64,000 bases of DNA from Euptelea pleiosperma (taxonomy: Eukaryota > Streptophyta > Magnoliopsida > Ranunculales > Eupteleaceae), in contig CM068544.1 in NCBI GenBank assembly GCA_035048495.1, forward strand, positions 9,852,138 through 9,916,137, in the 5' to 3' direction. Position 1 is the stretch's first letter. Each line of letters opens with the position of its first letter. The notes beneath the pieces were generated by a model, which was not told the origin of the DNA, did no database searches, and saw only the letters and a list, made by a program, of their open reading frames with translations. Positions 22,150 to 34,100 of this stretch are shown here, piece after piece. The position numbers and the translations under genes were made by a program.

Positions 22150-22620
22150 TATGTGAGGGGGGGCGGGGTTATTTTAGTACATTTGCACCCCGCACTAGGG
22201 GTATTTAAGGTCTTTTGACTTTCTTTTTGAAAGTAAAAGGCATATGCCCTAACCTGTTAGAGGTCTTTTACGAAAACAAGTGCTCGATGAAAATTTTACC
22301 CCCCCCCCCCCATGTTAAAAGAGGGGGGGGGGGTTTATTTTCGTACATTTGCACCCCGCACTAGGGGTATTGAAGGTCTTTTGACTTTCTTTTTGAAAGT
22401 AAAGGGCGTATGCACTAACCTGTTAGAGGTCTTTTACGAAAACAACCCATGTTTTGGGATATATTTATCAATTTAGACCTTGCACTATGGTATCTGAGGT
22501 AAATGATCCCTTTTGTGATTTCAAATGCTATCCCAGTGATTGGGATGTCCTTTAAGAAATCTACCCCCCGTGTTGGGAATATTAAGGTTTTTTTACCCAT
22601 TGCACTGGGGGTATTTGTTG
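22150..22620. repeat. Tandem repeat array beside the gap, with poly-C/poly-G
   Basis: A unit of about 165 bp occurs at 22160-22285 and again at 22325-22447 (shared TTTGCACCCCGCACTAGGGG, TTTTTGAAAGTAAA and CCTGTTAGAGGTCTTTTACG). More diverged units with 'tgcactgggggtatttg' continue to about 22615. Runs of C (22302-22314) and G (22323-22333) separate units. The array runs into the gap, which probably collapsed it. Confidence 0.85.
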
Positions 22621-22689
22621 GAAAATGGCCTAACGGCTCGGAAAAGCACTTTTGTGTAATTTAAAGAAATTGGATCTGAAGGAGGGTTG

Positions 22690-23010
22690 AGATGCTGACT
22701 ATCGAGCCACTTGATCTCCAGAGGGTTGATTATGTTGAACTATTGCAGCATGTGTAAGCATGGTGGGGAATCCGTGCTCCATTTGCTGATGCATTGTGAT
22801 GGGGCATGGGAGGTGTGGTTAGTGTTCCTGAAGGAGGTAGAGTTGCGATGTGTTATGCCGGGTTCTCTTAAGGACCTCCTCTCGAGTTGGCACTCTCCAG
22901 TGTTGTCTGAAAGAGGGCGCATTCTATGGAAGCTGCTTCCTTTTACAATTTGGTGGGGACTGTGGAAGGAAAGAAACCAACGGGTTTTTCTCTATGGCCA
23001 CCCCCCCACC
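22690..23010 (+). mobile_element. LINE zf-RVT fragment
   Basis: The frame from 22711 shows LNYCSMCKHGGESVLHLLMH and then [20 protein letters not shown], the Cys/His zf-RVT tail of a plant L1. Only the last 300 bp or so of the element is present. Confidence 0.8.
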
Positions 23011-23640
23011 CCTCAGAATGCATTAGCACCAATGAATGCGTTGGATATACATCATGTCATTCTCTTTGGATGTGCATACTGATTTTGAAAGATAGTCTTC
23101 CTATCAGAACATATCATGAAGTTGATAATAGGCTACCTAGTGGGCCTTGCCAAACCATTGCGCATGATCATAATGTTGTACGCCAACTAGTGCTTCTTTA
23201 AGTTATTGATGTAATCTTATACTTCCTCATACATGACATTTCGCAATCTCTCGTCATCAGCAATGGATTGCTTCACACCCTTGTCCATACCCCCCAAAAC
23301 GCATTAGCACCAATGAATTGTCTCCTGCCTGATGGTGAGAGGCACCAAAGTTCAGCCTGGTAGTGTCCTATCTTTGCCTTTGCTCAACATCCCATTGATT
23401 AGTACGAGAATTCTACATGCCAAATCTATGTTGCTCCCTCTCAAAGTCTCTCACTGTTAGGGGGGTACTCAATCCTGTCATCTTAATGAATCTGATCTGT
23501 TCACTCTTTTAGAGGACTGTCAGCTGCAACAACGCATTTATAAATACCTCCTCATGCTTCTCCTTTTATTCTTGGTCATAAATCAATTTTTGCATTTCCT
23601 CTATAATTGGTTTAACTTTTGGGCATATCTCATGTTCGTA
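23011..23640. other. Spacer with a 30-bp direct repeat, no gene recognised
   Basis: The segment CGCATTAGCACCAATGAAT occurs at about 23296 and, slightly changed, at 23018 (GCATTAGCACCAATGAAT). No protein domain is seen between or beyond. Confidence 0.4.
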
Positions 23641-23650
23641 AACCTATCGG

Positions 23651-24340
23651 CAAGGAAATAAATTTCGGTTTTGAGGTTTATTTCTACCAGCCCGGAAATG
23701 AAAATATTTCGACTAGTGTGGAAATAATACATTTTTCGTGGAAATGATGGAAATAATGCGGAAATGATGGAAATTTATGTGGAAAGTTTTGGAAATGATA
23801 AAACAAGCATAGAAACACACTCAGATTTGGAACTTAAGGTCAACATTAAGTTCGATGCATAAAAATTAGATTTTAATTTATATTTTTAATAAAATATTTT
23901 TTTGTAATTAAAAATATTTTTTAGTTACAAAAATATTATATAAAATGGTAATTAATCCATTAGATTTGATGTTCACTAACTACTAACAAAATTTATGACT
24001 TGGATTTTCATTCATGTCATGTTTACTAATAATTGATAACTTTGTAGTTTTAAAGTACTTTTATAATAGTTCTTTAATTTTTTGAAAAATTTAATGACCA
24101 TGTTGTAGATTGGCTGAAAATATAATTAAATGAGTCCTAAATATGGATGTTTAGGATGACAACAAAAGATATTGGGATTTTCCTCAAATTTTCAGATTTT
24201 TCACAATAAAAATTCAAATATAAACTCATAAATATTATGTAAATGTATCATAGATCTGTAGATTTCACTCAGTTATACATATTTAACCTGAATCTAGCCT
24301 ACATCTATAGGAAAGACCACATATTGATGAAACAAAATGA
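23651..24340. mobile_element. CAAGG-ended TIR element, one end found
   Basis: Starts CAAGGAAATAAATTTCGG, the same terminus as the full element at 59568-60590, and continues with TTTCGACTAGTGTGGAAATA and other GGAAATATTTCG motifs. The interior (24120-24300: TGGATGTTTAGG..., ATAAATATTATG) parallels 28430-28560 in the element at 27390-29026. The right terminus was not found, so the copy is truncated or rearranged. Confidence 0.6.
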
Positions 24341-24496
24341 AATTACCCAACCAGGAAAAATATTGGTTTCTGCTTACTTTGTCTTCATATTTACTTTTCG
24401 TTAGTGAAAAATACCAAGCTTTGCTGGCAAAAGTGAATAACATCTGCCTACTGCCTCAATAGTGCTTTGTTCTTAATTATAATACCAATTCTTCAG

Positions 24497-24706
24497 GCAA
24501 AAGAATATGGAAGTTGTGTTGCAAGGAAGGTTCCAGAGGTTGAACGTGATATGTGTTTGAAGGAGTTTCTTGCACTAAAAGCATGCATGCAGAATATGGT
24601 ATTGTATTTTGATAAAGAACAAATTCCATTGAGGCATTGTCTTTCCTATCAGAGTGGCACTGATAACAGTTTTCTTTGCTGTTTATAGCTCAAAGGAAAG
24701 CCTTAA
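24497..24706 (+). CDS. Twin-CX9C (CHCH) protein, NDUFAF8-like, last two exons
   Basis: Two exons: 24497-24598 (34 codons after a CAG acceptor) and 24689-24706 (five codons and TAA after a TAG acceptor), joined by a GT-AG intron of 90 bp. The product contains KEYGSCVARKVPEVERDM followed by CLKEFLALKAC, a perfect CX9C, and ends QNMLKGKP. In NDUFAF8-type complex I assembly factors a first CX9C precedes this; its second Cys is the one in YGSC, and the first must lie in an upstream exon that I could not find. Such proteins are small and are imported into the mitochondrial intermembrane space by the MIA pathway. Coding sequence is clean, so a real gene seems likely, but with its 5' part in or beyond the repeats or gap it could be a relict. 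Same strand as RMC1, 287 bp upstream. Confidence 0.7.
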
Positions 24707-24992
24707 GGTTTAATTCTTCTTAATCTACTGAGGCATTCACATAACTCCACAAGATCTATCTATAAAGCTGACGGACTAGAATCAGAAGCATGCAGAATAT
24801 GATATTGTATTTCAATTGATAAAGAACGTAGTGTAGTTACCGGAAGAATAATGCTCCTGAAGCTTTCATATATTTCCTGCTGTTATTGCACTGATGTGAA
24901 TTCTTTCTGCTGCCCTTAAAGCTCATAAGCAGGGTTTAAGATTGACTACAGTGGTATTCTATTGTTAAAGCTCAATACAAGAAGATTATAAC
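24707..24992. promoter_or_regulatory. Intergenic region with partial duplication and RMC1 5' flank
   Basis: These 286 bp separate the CHCH stop from the RMC1 start codon and must hold the RMC1 5' UTR and proximal promoter unless a 5' UTR intron exists. A segment of about 40 bp (24786-24826, GCATGCAGAATATGATATTG...) duplicates the CHCH exon-intron boundary at 24586-24620. No TATA box in a convincing place was seen. Confidence 0.4.
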
Positions 24993-25160
24993 ATGTTTGG
25001 TAAAGCATCAAACGCTCAGCCTAGTGTTGGTTTAAGTGGATCTGGTGCTCTATCACATGTTTATATTCAACATCCACCCCTAAGATGCACCATTCCTGGA
25101 TCGAGAGGTCTATACTATGACGATGGGAATAAGTTACTACTTTCCCCAACATCTGATCAG
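24993..25160 (+). CDS. RMC1: RMC1 exon 1 (coding)
   Basis: 56 codons from ATG; ends TCTGATCAG|GTAATATG. The start is chosen because it opens the conserved MFGKASN N-terminus; no in-frame upstream ATG extends the similarity. Confidence 0.88.
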
Positions 25161-28100
25161 GTAATATGTAGATGGAATATTGAAATTGTCAGTATTTATG
25201 TTATGGGTATTTGAACTAAGTTCATTGTTTGAGAATCTTTTACAGGTTTTCACATGGAAAATTGGTCCACTTGCTCCACATGATGCTCCTAGCTGTGATT
25301 CGATAGGTGAAGGGCCTGTGATTTCTATTCGGTTTTCTCTAGATGGAAAGGTTATAGGGATTCAAAGATCAAATCATGAGATTCAGTTCAGGAATAGAGA
25401 AACTGGAGAGGCTTTCATTCAAAGGTGTAGGTCAGAGTCTGAGAGCATACTGGGATTTTTTTGGACTGATTGCCCAACTTGTGATGTTGTATTTATCAAA
25501 ACTAGGTATGTGCTACAAAAGTTTATAATCTGGGGACTAGTTTATGTGAAAATACAATTTGAATTTATTTGAAGCTGTTATTCCTGATGGTATCTAGTAG
25601 TAAGCATTTTTTCTTCTTTGAGAAGTGGATTTGTTAGTGAAAAAAGTGTCATATATGTATGTAGATGTTGCATGAATTCCTTGGCACTGCATTTTGATTG
25701 TTACCTCTTCCTTTGTTTATTTGTTTAATTGCCCCTTTTATTTTCAACTACCAAGGTTTTGCTATTTAGAAGGCTAAGCCAATATCTAGATGAAGTGAAC
25801 AACTCAACAACAACCAACAATGTTGTGTTTGCTATTGTGAATTTAATGATCACACCAGTGTTTAAAACTTGTCAAGTTAATTCAAGGCCCGCTGAGTTAG
25901 TCAAAAACTTGGTCGAGTTGGGTTGAGTCAAGAAACTCGTTCAGAACTCTTTTCTTAAGCCATTTTTATCCAAATAATTACTATTCAATCAACTTCATAC
26001 AAACAATATTAAATAGCTTTTGATTTTTTTCCCTTTTTTTTGTCCAGTAAAAGTCCGTTTGAATTAAAAAACAAAATGATAAAAAATATGTATAAGAAAT
26101 TTGGATAGCGTTTGTAAAAGATGATCCCAGGATTGATGCATGCCCAATAGTTCCCCTCTAATTCTTGAACATCTCTTCATCTCTTAAAGTTTGGAGGAAA
26201 CGAGTTCCACAACCGGTTCATGAGAGCAGCTTTTTAAGAGAGAGGGGGACAAAGGAAAGAGAAGAGGTGATCTAAGAGAGAGGGAGAGAAAGAATGGTAG
26301 GTAGACACTCATTAAAAAAAGAAAAGAAAGGACGAAAGAATCGTTGGTAGATTTGTCTTGATTAGAGATAGAAGTCCACCTAGCATTCCTCATATTTATT
26401 CTGTCTTTATGTTAACATGTCATAAATGCCCAAATAGTTCTCTCTAATTCTTGAACATCTCTTCATCTCTTAAAGTTTGGAGGAAATGAGTTCCACAACC
26501 GGTTCTTGAGCGCAGCTTTTTAAGAGAGTGGGACAGAGGAAAGAGAAGGAGGTGATCTAAGAGAGAGGGAGAGAAAGAATGGTAGGTAGACACTTATTAA
26601 AAAAAGAAAAGAAAGGACGAAAGAATCATTGGTAGATTTGTCTTGATTAGAGATAGAAGTCCACCTAGCATTCCTCATATTTATTCCATGTTTATGTTAG
26701 CATGTCATAAATGCTAATTTTATGACAAAGTAAATAACTGTCCAATTTTTTAAGGCATTTAAATTTTTTACAATTGCTAATTTGCTCTATTAAATATGTA
26801 GTGAAAATATCAACTTGTGAAAATATGTATTATTACTACATATATCATTATGTAGTAATAATGATATATGTTAATTAAACTTTTGTGTCAACTTGTTTCT
26901 CTTTGAGTTGAGTTTGTGAGTTGACTTGATTGGCTTTCGAGTCGAGTCAAGTCAGGTTTTCTGGTTTTCAAATACTGGATCACACTTGCGCATCAGTGTT
27001 AACTTGTTGCCGTCCCCACCCGTGGTGAAGGGGGATATGATGCATCTGTTCTTCCATGAGTGGTGCTTGCTGCTGAATATCCATTGATGACTTGTTTATA
27101 GGGCAGAAGATATAGTACACCACATAATTGCAAGGCAAGGTATTCTTTTATGCTACATCCATAGTTTAATGTTTGAAAATGAAAGCGACTTGCAATTTGA
27201 CCCTCAAGTCTAAGAATATGTTAATCTTATTTGTTCTAATATGCAATAATGATACTTTATTTGGAAGATTGACTCATAGAAAACCAAAAGAGTATCTTTA
27301 ATATTATTATAAAAATGCATCTTACGCTGATTCTTGGTGAAGATATGGTATAGAGTGTAAACTAGGAGAACATATTGGGATGCTGTTCCCAAGGTATTAA
27401 ATACCCATTTCAAGATATATTTTGGTCAGCCTAGAAATGGAAATATTTCATGGAAATATTTTGACGAATGTGGAAATTGCAACTTTTCATGCAAAAAATA
27501 ATGGAAATATTTTTTGAAACATTAGGAAATAATAAGAAGCATGAAAATACACATCTATCATCAAAATACAATAAACAATCATATGAAGTGTGAAATGAAG
27601 ATTAATGGTGTTCTGTCACACACTGACTAAAGGCCCAACAGCCAAAACTAGTGGAAGTTGGAATCTGTTGCATGAAGTTGGTTCTTGATTTTATTTTATT
27701 GTTCAATATTTTAGTCGTCTTTTAGAGCCGATCATTACCCTAGAGACCTTGTAGTAGCAACCAGTAATGGTGCAATTTGAAAATGCAACCTTCTTCTTGA
27801 GAGATTGTAGAATCTCTAGAGGAATATTTTAGATGATGGAGAGGATGAGGTGGGGGGTGACATCACTGCCAACATGACAGTTGATGTGTCAGTATGATGA
27901 CTTCGCAATGTATATGTCATCAATATAAGATAAAGGGGAGCAGTATTTTGGAAAATGAATGGGAAAAAAACAAATTTTTAATGGCTTGGCCCAAGTGATG
28001 TGCCTTCAAAATCGATCTCTTACTGCATCATATGTAAAACACTTCTTTAAATGATATCTGCTATTAACATTTTCTACTAAACATAAAAGACTATATAGAC

Positions 28101-31100
28101 ATGATAACATGCTTGGAATATATCTCCCATATGCATGCAATAGGGGCTTCCTAATTTTTCTCAAAATTTTTGATACTTTTTTACAGAATTAATTTTAAAT
28201 ATCAATATAGACTATATAGATCAATCATAATTCATTTCTACTAATGAATGAATATTATGTGTAATTTACAAGTCCTATCTATGAATAATTTATAAAATCT
28301 GCAAAATTTTCTGTAGTTTGAATATTTTTAAAATAATTTTAAACATTCCAGAAATTTGTTTGTCCAACCAAGTTGTAGATCGGCCATAGCTATAAAACAT
28401 ATAATTCATCCTAGCACAACCATGGACGTTTAGGGTGAAAACAAAGAAATTAGAGTTTTCTCCTGTTATTGAAATTTTCACCCTAAAAATCCATGAATGT
28501 ACTCACAAATCTGGTATAAATGCATCATAGATCCATAGATTTGGTACATTACACCTCTAGATCCTCTTTTTAACAAAACTATTAATAGAAATTTGAGTTA
28601 GTGGCGAAGTTTTTCGTCATTACCATTAAAAGGAGAAGAAACCCCAATTTTCACCTTTTATCTGCCCTAAAAATCCATCCAACATACACAAACAATTCAA
28701 AGTGGATTGGTTGTTTTTAGAGGCTAAAATGCTAGGAGAATTGATTTTGGATGCAAAAATGGGTTGAGTAGTTTCTAAATCCCCCCACCAAAATATTTCT
28801 TCTGGTCAAAATGTCAACTGAGATGAATACAATTTGTAACTTGAAAATGATTATTTTGGTTGAAATTCAGTATTCATCTAAATTTTGGTCGAAATGAATA
28901 GTAATTTCAACAGAAATGATTACAAATTTACAATTCAACACTGCTAGCCATTTTTCCTGCTGATGAAATTTGAAACCGACATATTTCGACTGAAATGATT
29001 GAAATATGTTGACATTTAATACCTTGGCTGTCGCTTAAGTGCCTGTTGTTTGAATATTGTACACCAATGAGGATTGAGTATAAGCTTGCCTAATTAAGCA
29101 CGCAATTATAGCATTGTGTTCCTTTTTTTCTCAGTTTGATTTTGTTTGGATGGATTTTTGAGCCCCATTAAGTCATGCCCCATTCTCGTTGCATTGATAT
29201 GAATTCAATCACAGTGGACTGGATTTATTCTCTTATGAACCTGAGTTGAAAGCACTTCGCTTGGTGGAGACCAAGAGATTAAATGTGAGCTGGTATGTTT
29301 ACACACATGAAAGTCGGATGATTCTGCTTGCTTCTGGAATGCAGTGCAAAACTTTCTCTGGTTTCCAGGTATAGTTCCTAGCTTCAACTTGAGCTAAAAC
29401 TTTTATAAAATATGTACTGTTTATTGAGATTTAGCTATAATAGTTGTTATCTTCTCAATAGTCCATAACATTATCTGCATTAATTCGTGATAGAACATGT
29501 AAAATTACTAGGTAATTTGAACTATAGCAACCAGAGGCTTAAAAAGTGAATCCAAAATAATTGTCTGTGCTTGTTCTGTTCTTTTTCCTTCTCTTTTCTT
29601 GTCTAGTTAATGAATTTATTGAGGGAAAGAAAATAAGCAACTAAGAGGAGAGAGTCCCATAATACAAAGAAGGCCCCATCTACACCACCTTAATTTTTGA
29701 TATTCCTGTATCTTTCGGTGCAGGAAGGGAAATGACACAATAATGTTCCGCCGTTTTTTTTTTTTAAACTTTTTCAAATAGTTGGCTTTTAATTTCACTG
29801 TTTTCCATTACAAGTGAAGTTGTACCAATCCCATTTTTTGTTCTTTTTTCTGAAAGTAATATATAGAAATCACAGTTTGTTGACATCACAAACCCATCAT
29901 ATAATGAGAAACATAGCATTTGATTCCTTGATTCTGGGGCACATATGAATATAGCCTATGTGCTGGTTCTGACTACAAAAAGTATTTAGCCTCATCATGC
30001 TCCTGGTTGGGTCTGATCGTGTCCGATGCTGATAACTTTTGTTCCCTTCTAAGTTTTAGCATAATACATGATATGATTCTCTTCTCATGTTCTTTTACTA
30101 GTTTAAACCCAGTCATTACTTTTTATGTTTCAGTTTTCATCTGGCGGAACCATTCGCTTGCCACGGTTTGAGATGGCAATGGCTAAGGCTGAGGCAAACA
30201 AGAAACCTGTCCTAGCTGCAGAAGATGTGCATATTGTTACAATGTAGGTTTTTCTATTGAGTTTCTTTAGTCATAAAGTTGTGTTTCACCAAGTTTAGTT
30301 CCAGGAGTTCTTTCTGTTGTACCATAACATTTTGAAAGCGTTCTGATGAGCATATTTGTCAATATTCACAGCTATGGCAGGATATATTGCTTACAAGTTG
30401 ATAGGGTTGCTATGTTACTCCACTTATATAGGTTTTACCGCGACGCTGTTGTACAACAGGTATGCTCTTGGTCAAGGTCCTATCACTTCGTTGTTTGTCC
30501 AATTGCTTCCAAATTTCCAAGTCATTTCAAGTTCTCTTGAATAAATATCAATGATTTGTGGAATTTTTGGGCATGAAACAACATATGTTGGATTGGTTTA
30601 CAAAAAAAGGATAAGCTTTCCATTTACGTGTGCAGTTTGAGAATGAAAACGAAAATGAAAAGATCTGAAACAGTTGTGAACATGCTTCAATACTAATTGT
30701 TAAATCAATTAAGAAGTGAATTCACATCAGTCTTATATGAACTGCTAAAGCATATGCTTGCTATTATCCATCAAAATGAAAATGTGCTCCCTGTTGAGAC
30801 TATTCTATTTTTGGGATACCTCTTGAATGAGATATAACCCCAAATGCACACTAATCACTAGTCGGTTGGTCCTATCATCATAATCTATGATGCCTGTGTG
30901 GATACCATATTAACCAACACATATCCCAATGTCTTATTATTTCCTATTGAGCACTCGGTTACACCGTATTACTACCCACAATGCACCAGATCAATTCTTT
31001 CTTTCCTACGTTGACACATTCCTATTTTTACTGAGATTCTAATTGTTCTCTTGATATCTTACAAGGAGACTTGCTATTTTCATTCTTTCCTATTCCTAAT

Positions 31101-34100
31101 ATAGGATTACAATTCTTTTCTCTATTTATATACCCCTCCACCAAGTGGGAGAGGGCATTTAAGGTCAAGCATTGTATTACTAAACAAGAATAGTGGATTG
31201 CCTCCGATGAGGCCAAGGAAGTAGTCGACTGGATTCCAACGACGAACCTCATTAAACGGTTGTCTCTCTCCTTCTCTTATTTTGTTTATTTCATTAATAT
31301 ATATGTTTGATTACTACGTGTTCATCCTTATTTGTCTGTGGTGTGTGAATTGGAGAAAATTTGTCGGCGATCTCGGATTTACCCACCACAAAATGGCGCC
31401 GTCTGTGGGAACGACGCAAAGCCACTAATGGCGCTTGTGTCTTCCAAAAAAATTAGAAGGAAAAAGAAAGAGGGAACACAACCAACCTCGACCAACATTA
31501 TGCCGAACTTCATCAACTCAGCCAACATCATGGCCGACCCTCAGCAACTTTGGCCAGCACCTTGGCCGACACCTACAACGCTTCAATCACCGCCTCCATG
31601 CCGACTTGAGATTACAAATTATACATAAAAATAAATTTAAGGGGGGTTCCTCACAACACCAACATCAACAATAGCTCCTCCACGACGGTCGACAACCTCC
31701 AATACCTCGGCCGACCACCATTATACCTTGGCCAGCACTTCCATACTTCGGCTGGCACCTTGGCCGACCTTCAAAACCACCTCTGCCACTTCGATTATAG
31801 CAGCAAAAAACGCCATTTTTTTCTTTTCTTATTTTTATTAATTTATTTTTGCAGCAACTTTCTTGGCAAACCCGTCGACCACCTCGTCAATGTGCCAACC
31901 TAATGACCTGTGCTACCCTGACCAACAATGCTCCTCCATGGTGGCGGCGGCACCCCAAGCACTTCAGCGATTCCGCTGGGGAAGGTTATTCTAAAAGACA
32001 TGAGAGGAACACAATCGGGGCGCTAAGAGCCCTCAAACCAGACTGAGCAAGTCATTGATCGGCTTGCTAGTCAAGAACAAGTTATGCACAACATGTCGCT
32101 ACCGCGACCGGACGTTCTAACCTAGAGCCAACCTATTGTCGAAGAGATCTCTCCCTCACCGAAAGAAGTGGTAGACTCGCTAGCCCATGGCAAAAGGAAA
32201 TGTTAATATTGTTATGATATTTCTGTGAACATTTTGTACCTCTGCCGTCGCCACCCGCGATAGATGAAGTCGTTGTGAATAGAGGAGCATCTACGCCCAC
32301 AGCTCGAAACACGAACGTTTGCCATGTCCTTGTGACTCAAGAGCCCCACGTCGTGTCTGCCCCACCTCACATAGATGCTCCAACTAATGCACATGTTAAC
32401 TCTCTGACAAATTACGTCACGATGGCTGACTTGACGTGCCTCCTTGAGGAAGAACGAGGTAGAACAAGACAGGATGACATGCTATACGAGCATCATCCTC
32501 CATACCCGCCGGACCTCCAACACAAGCCTTTTCGAAAGGATATTCTAGCTCGAATTTCCCACTATACATGGGATGAGGAAATGCTCATGAACATGTGTCT
32601 CGGTACCTGGAAGTGTTAGGCGAATTTCAAGGAGATGTCAACCTTCGCCTATGAGAGTTTTCGAAGTCTTTTTCGGGGCGAGCATACACTTGGTCTCTTT
32701 CGCTTGCTAGTGTGCTATGGAGAGAAATGGTCAACATTTTCTATCAAAATTTTTGTCTATGAGCAAATGTCCTTATCTGACTTGGGATGAACCCAACAAC
32801 ACAATGAACATCTGAACGTCTATGTGCGGCGATTCAGAACTATTTCAATGAACTGTCATGAGCCTGTGGCGGAATCCCGACTTGTAGACGTTTGCATTGC
32901 TGGAATGATGTCTCACTATCGAGCACTTTTAGAAAACCTCAAGATTCCCACCTTTTTTGACCTCTATGAGGCGGCCATAGAAGATTCCCACCTTGTCGAG
33001 ATACTCACCTAACCAAGTGGCATGAAAGCCCAATTTCTGACTCATTTTTTTACTTTGCCAAACCAAGACGTCTCTTATGATTGTTCTATCTCGCCATTGA
33101 GATGCTGGGGACTATGATAATAAATGTCGTTCAATGGTCGTCATGTCAAGACTTCGCCTTATGAATATCACACTAAGATGTCATCCTATGACCATCCCAT
33201 CTTGTTGTCGAGATGGTGAAGATCGCAATAATAAATGTCACTTTGTGGCCGCTTTACTAAGACGTTTGATGCGGGAGCATTCAACCACGATGGTCCGTCG
33301 CTACACCAAATCAGTGCCTAGTCAAGCAAATGGGCCCTATGAAGATTTGCTTTCTATATTTTTAGTTTGATTAGGATTTTTCCAATTAAAGTTAGATTTT
33401 GTTTCCAATTAGGCTTTTATGATTGATTGCAATATTAGGATTTAGGAGTTTCTTATTTTAGCTAATTTAAAATAAGAAAAATTCAATTGGACTAAAATTA
33501 AGAAAGTCCAGTTGGAGAGTTTTATAAATAGGATGTAATCCTTTGATTTTAGGAATCAATTGAATGAATTATGGATGAGTCTTTTGATATCATTTACATG
33601 CTTTTGTACATGATTTTTCCCTTTACGGGTTTGGCGTGAGGCCAAGGGAGTGATTCCCACCATTATTTCTCCTATCTTCCTCTGTCTCTTTCCATCTCTC
33701 TCCCTCTCTCTACCACCCCCTCTCATTTTCCCACAAAAATCGCAAAACGAGCCGTTGTCCTGCGTCAATTTTGGTATCAGAGCAAGTTCGGAATTCCTGA
33801 TTGTGTCTCGGAAGGATGTCTCAGATTAGTTCGTTGGTAACCGAGTTAACGAAACTAGTCGATCAGGTAAAACATATGAATAACAAACTGGATGCGACGA
33901 TCAATACTAATAAGAAGGCCCTCGAGAATGCTAGAAAGAAGAGGATCTAATCTCCAACTATTTAGGGGGTCCACGTTCACCATAAATGAAATCTCTATCA
34001 ACAAAGACTCCGAAGGTCGTTTCGGTTCCAGTTCACCTCGTAGAATCGGAGAAGACCAGATCAGCAACTGCGTTGAAGATCCAAAGCTATTTCAGAGGTC

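Larger units (their letters stand above)
25506..29214 (+). other. RMC1: RMC1 intron 2, 3.7 kb, with two TIR transposons
   Basis: It holds the CAGTGTTT-ended element (25856-26977) and the CAAGG-ended element (27390-29026). What is left after removing both is roughly 950 bp of AT-rich intron. Confidence 0.8.

Noticed and set aside
21974..22208. Frames running through the N block
   Set aside because: They consist largely of unknown residues across an assembly gap.
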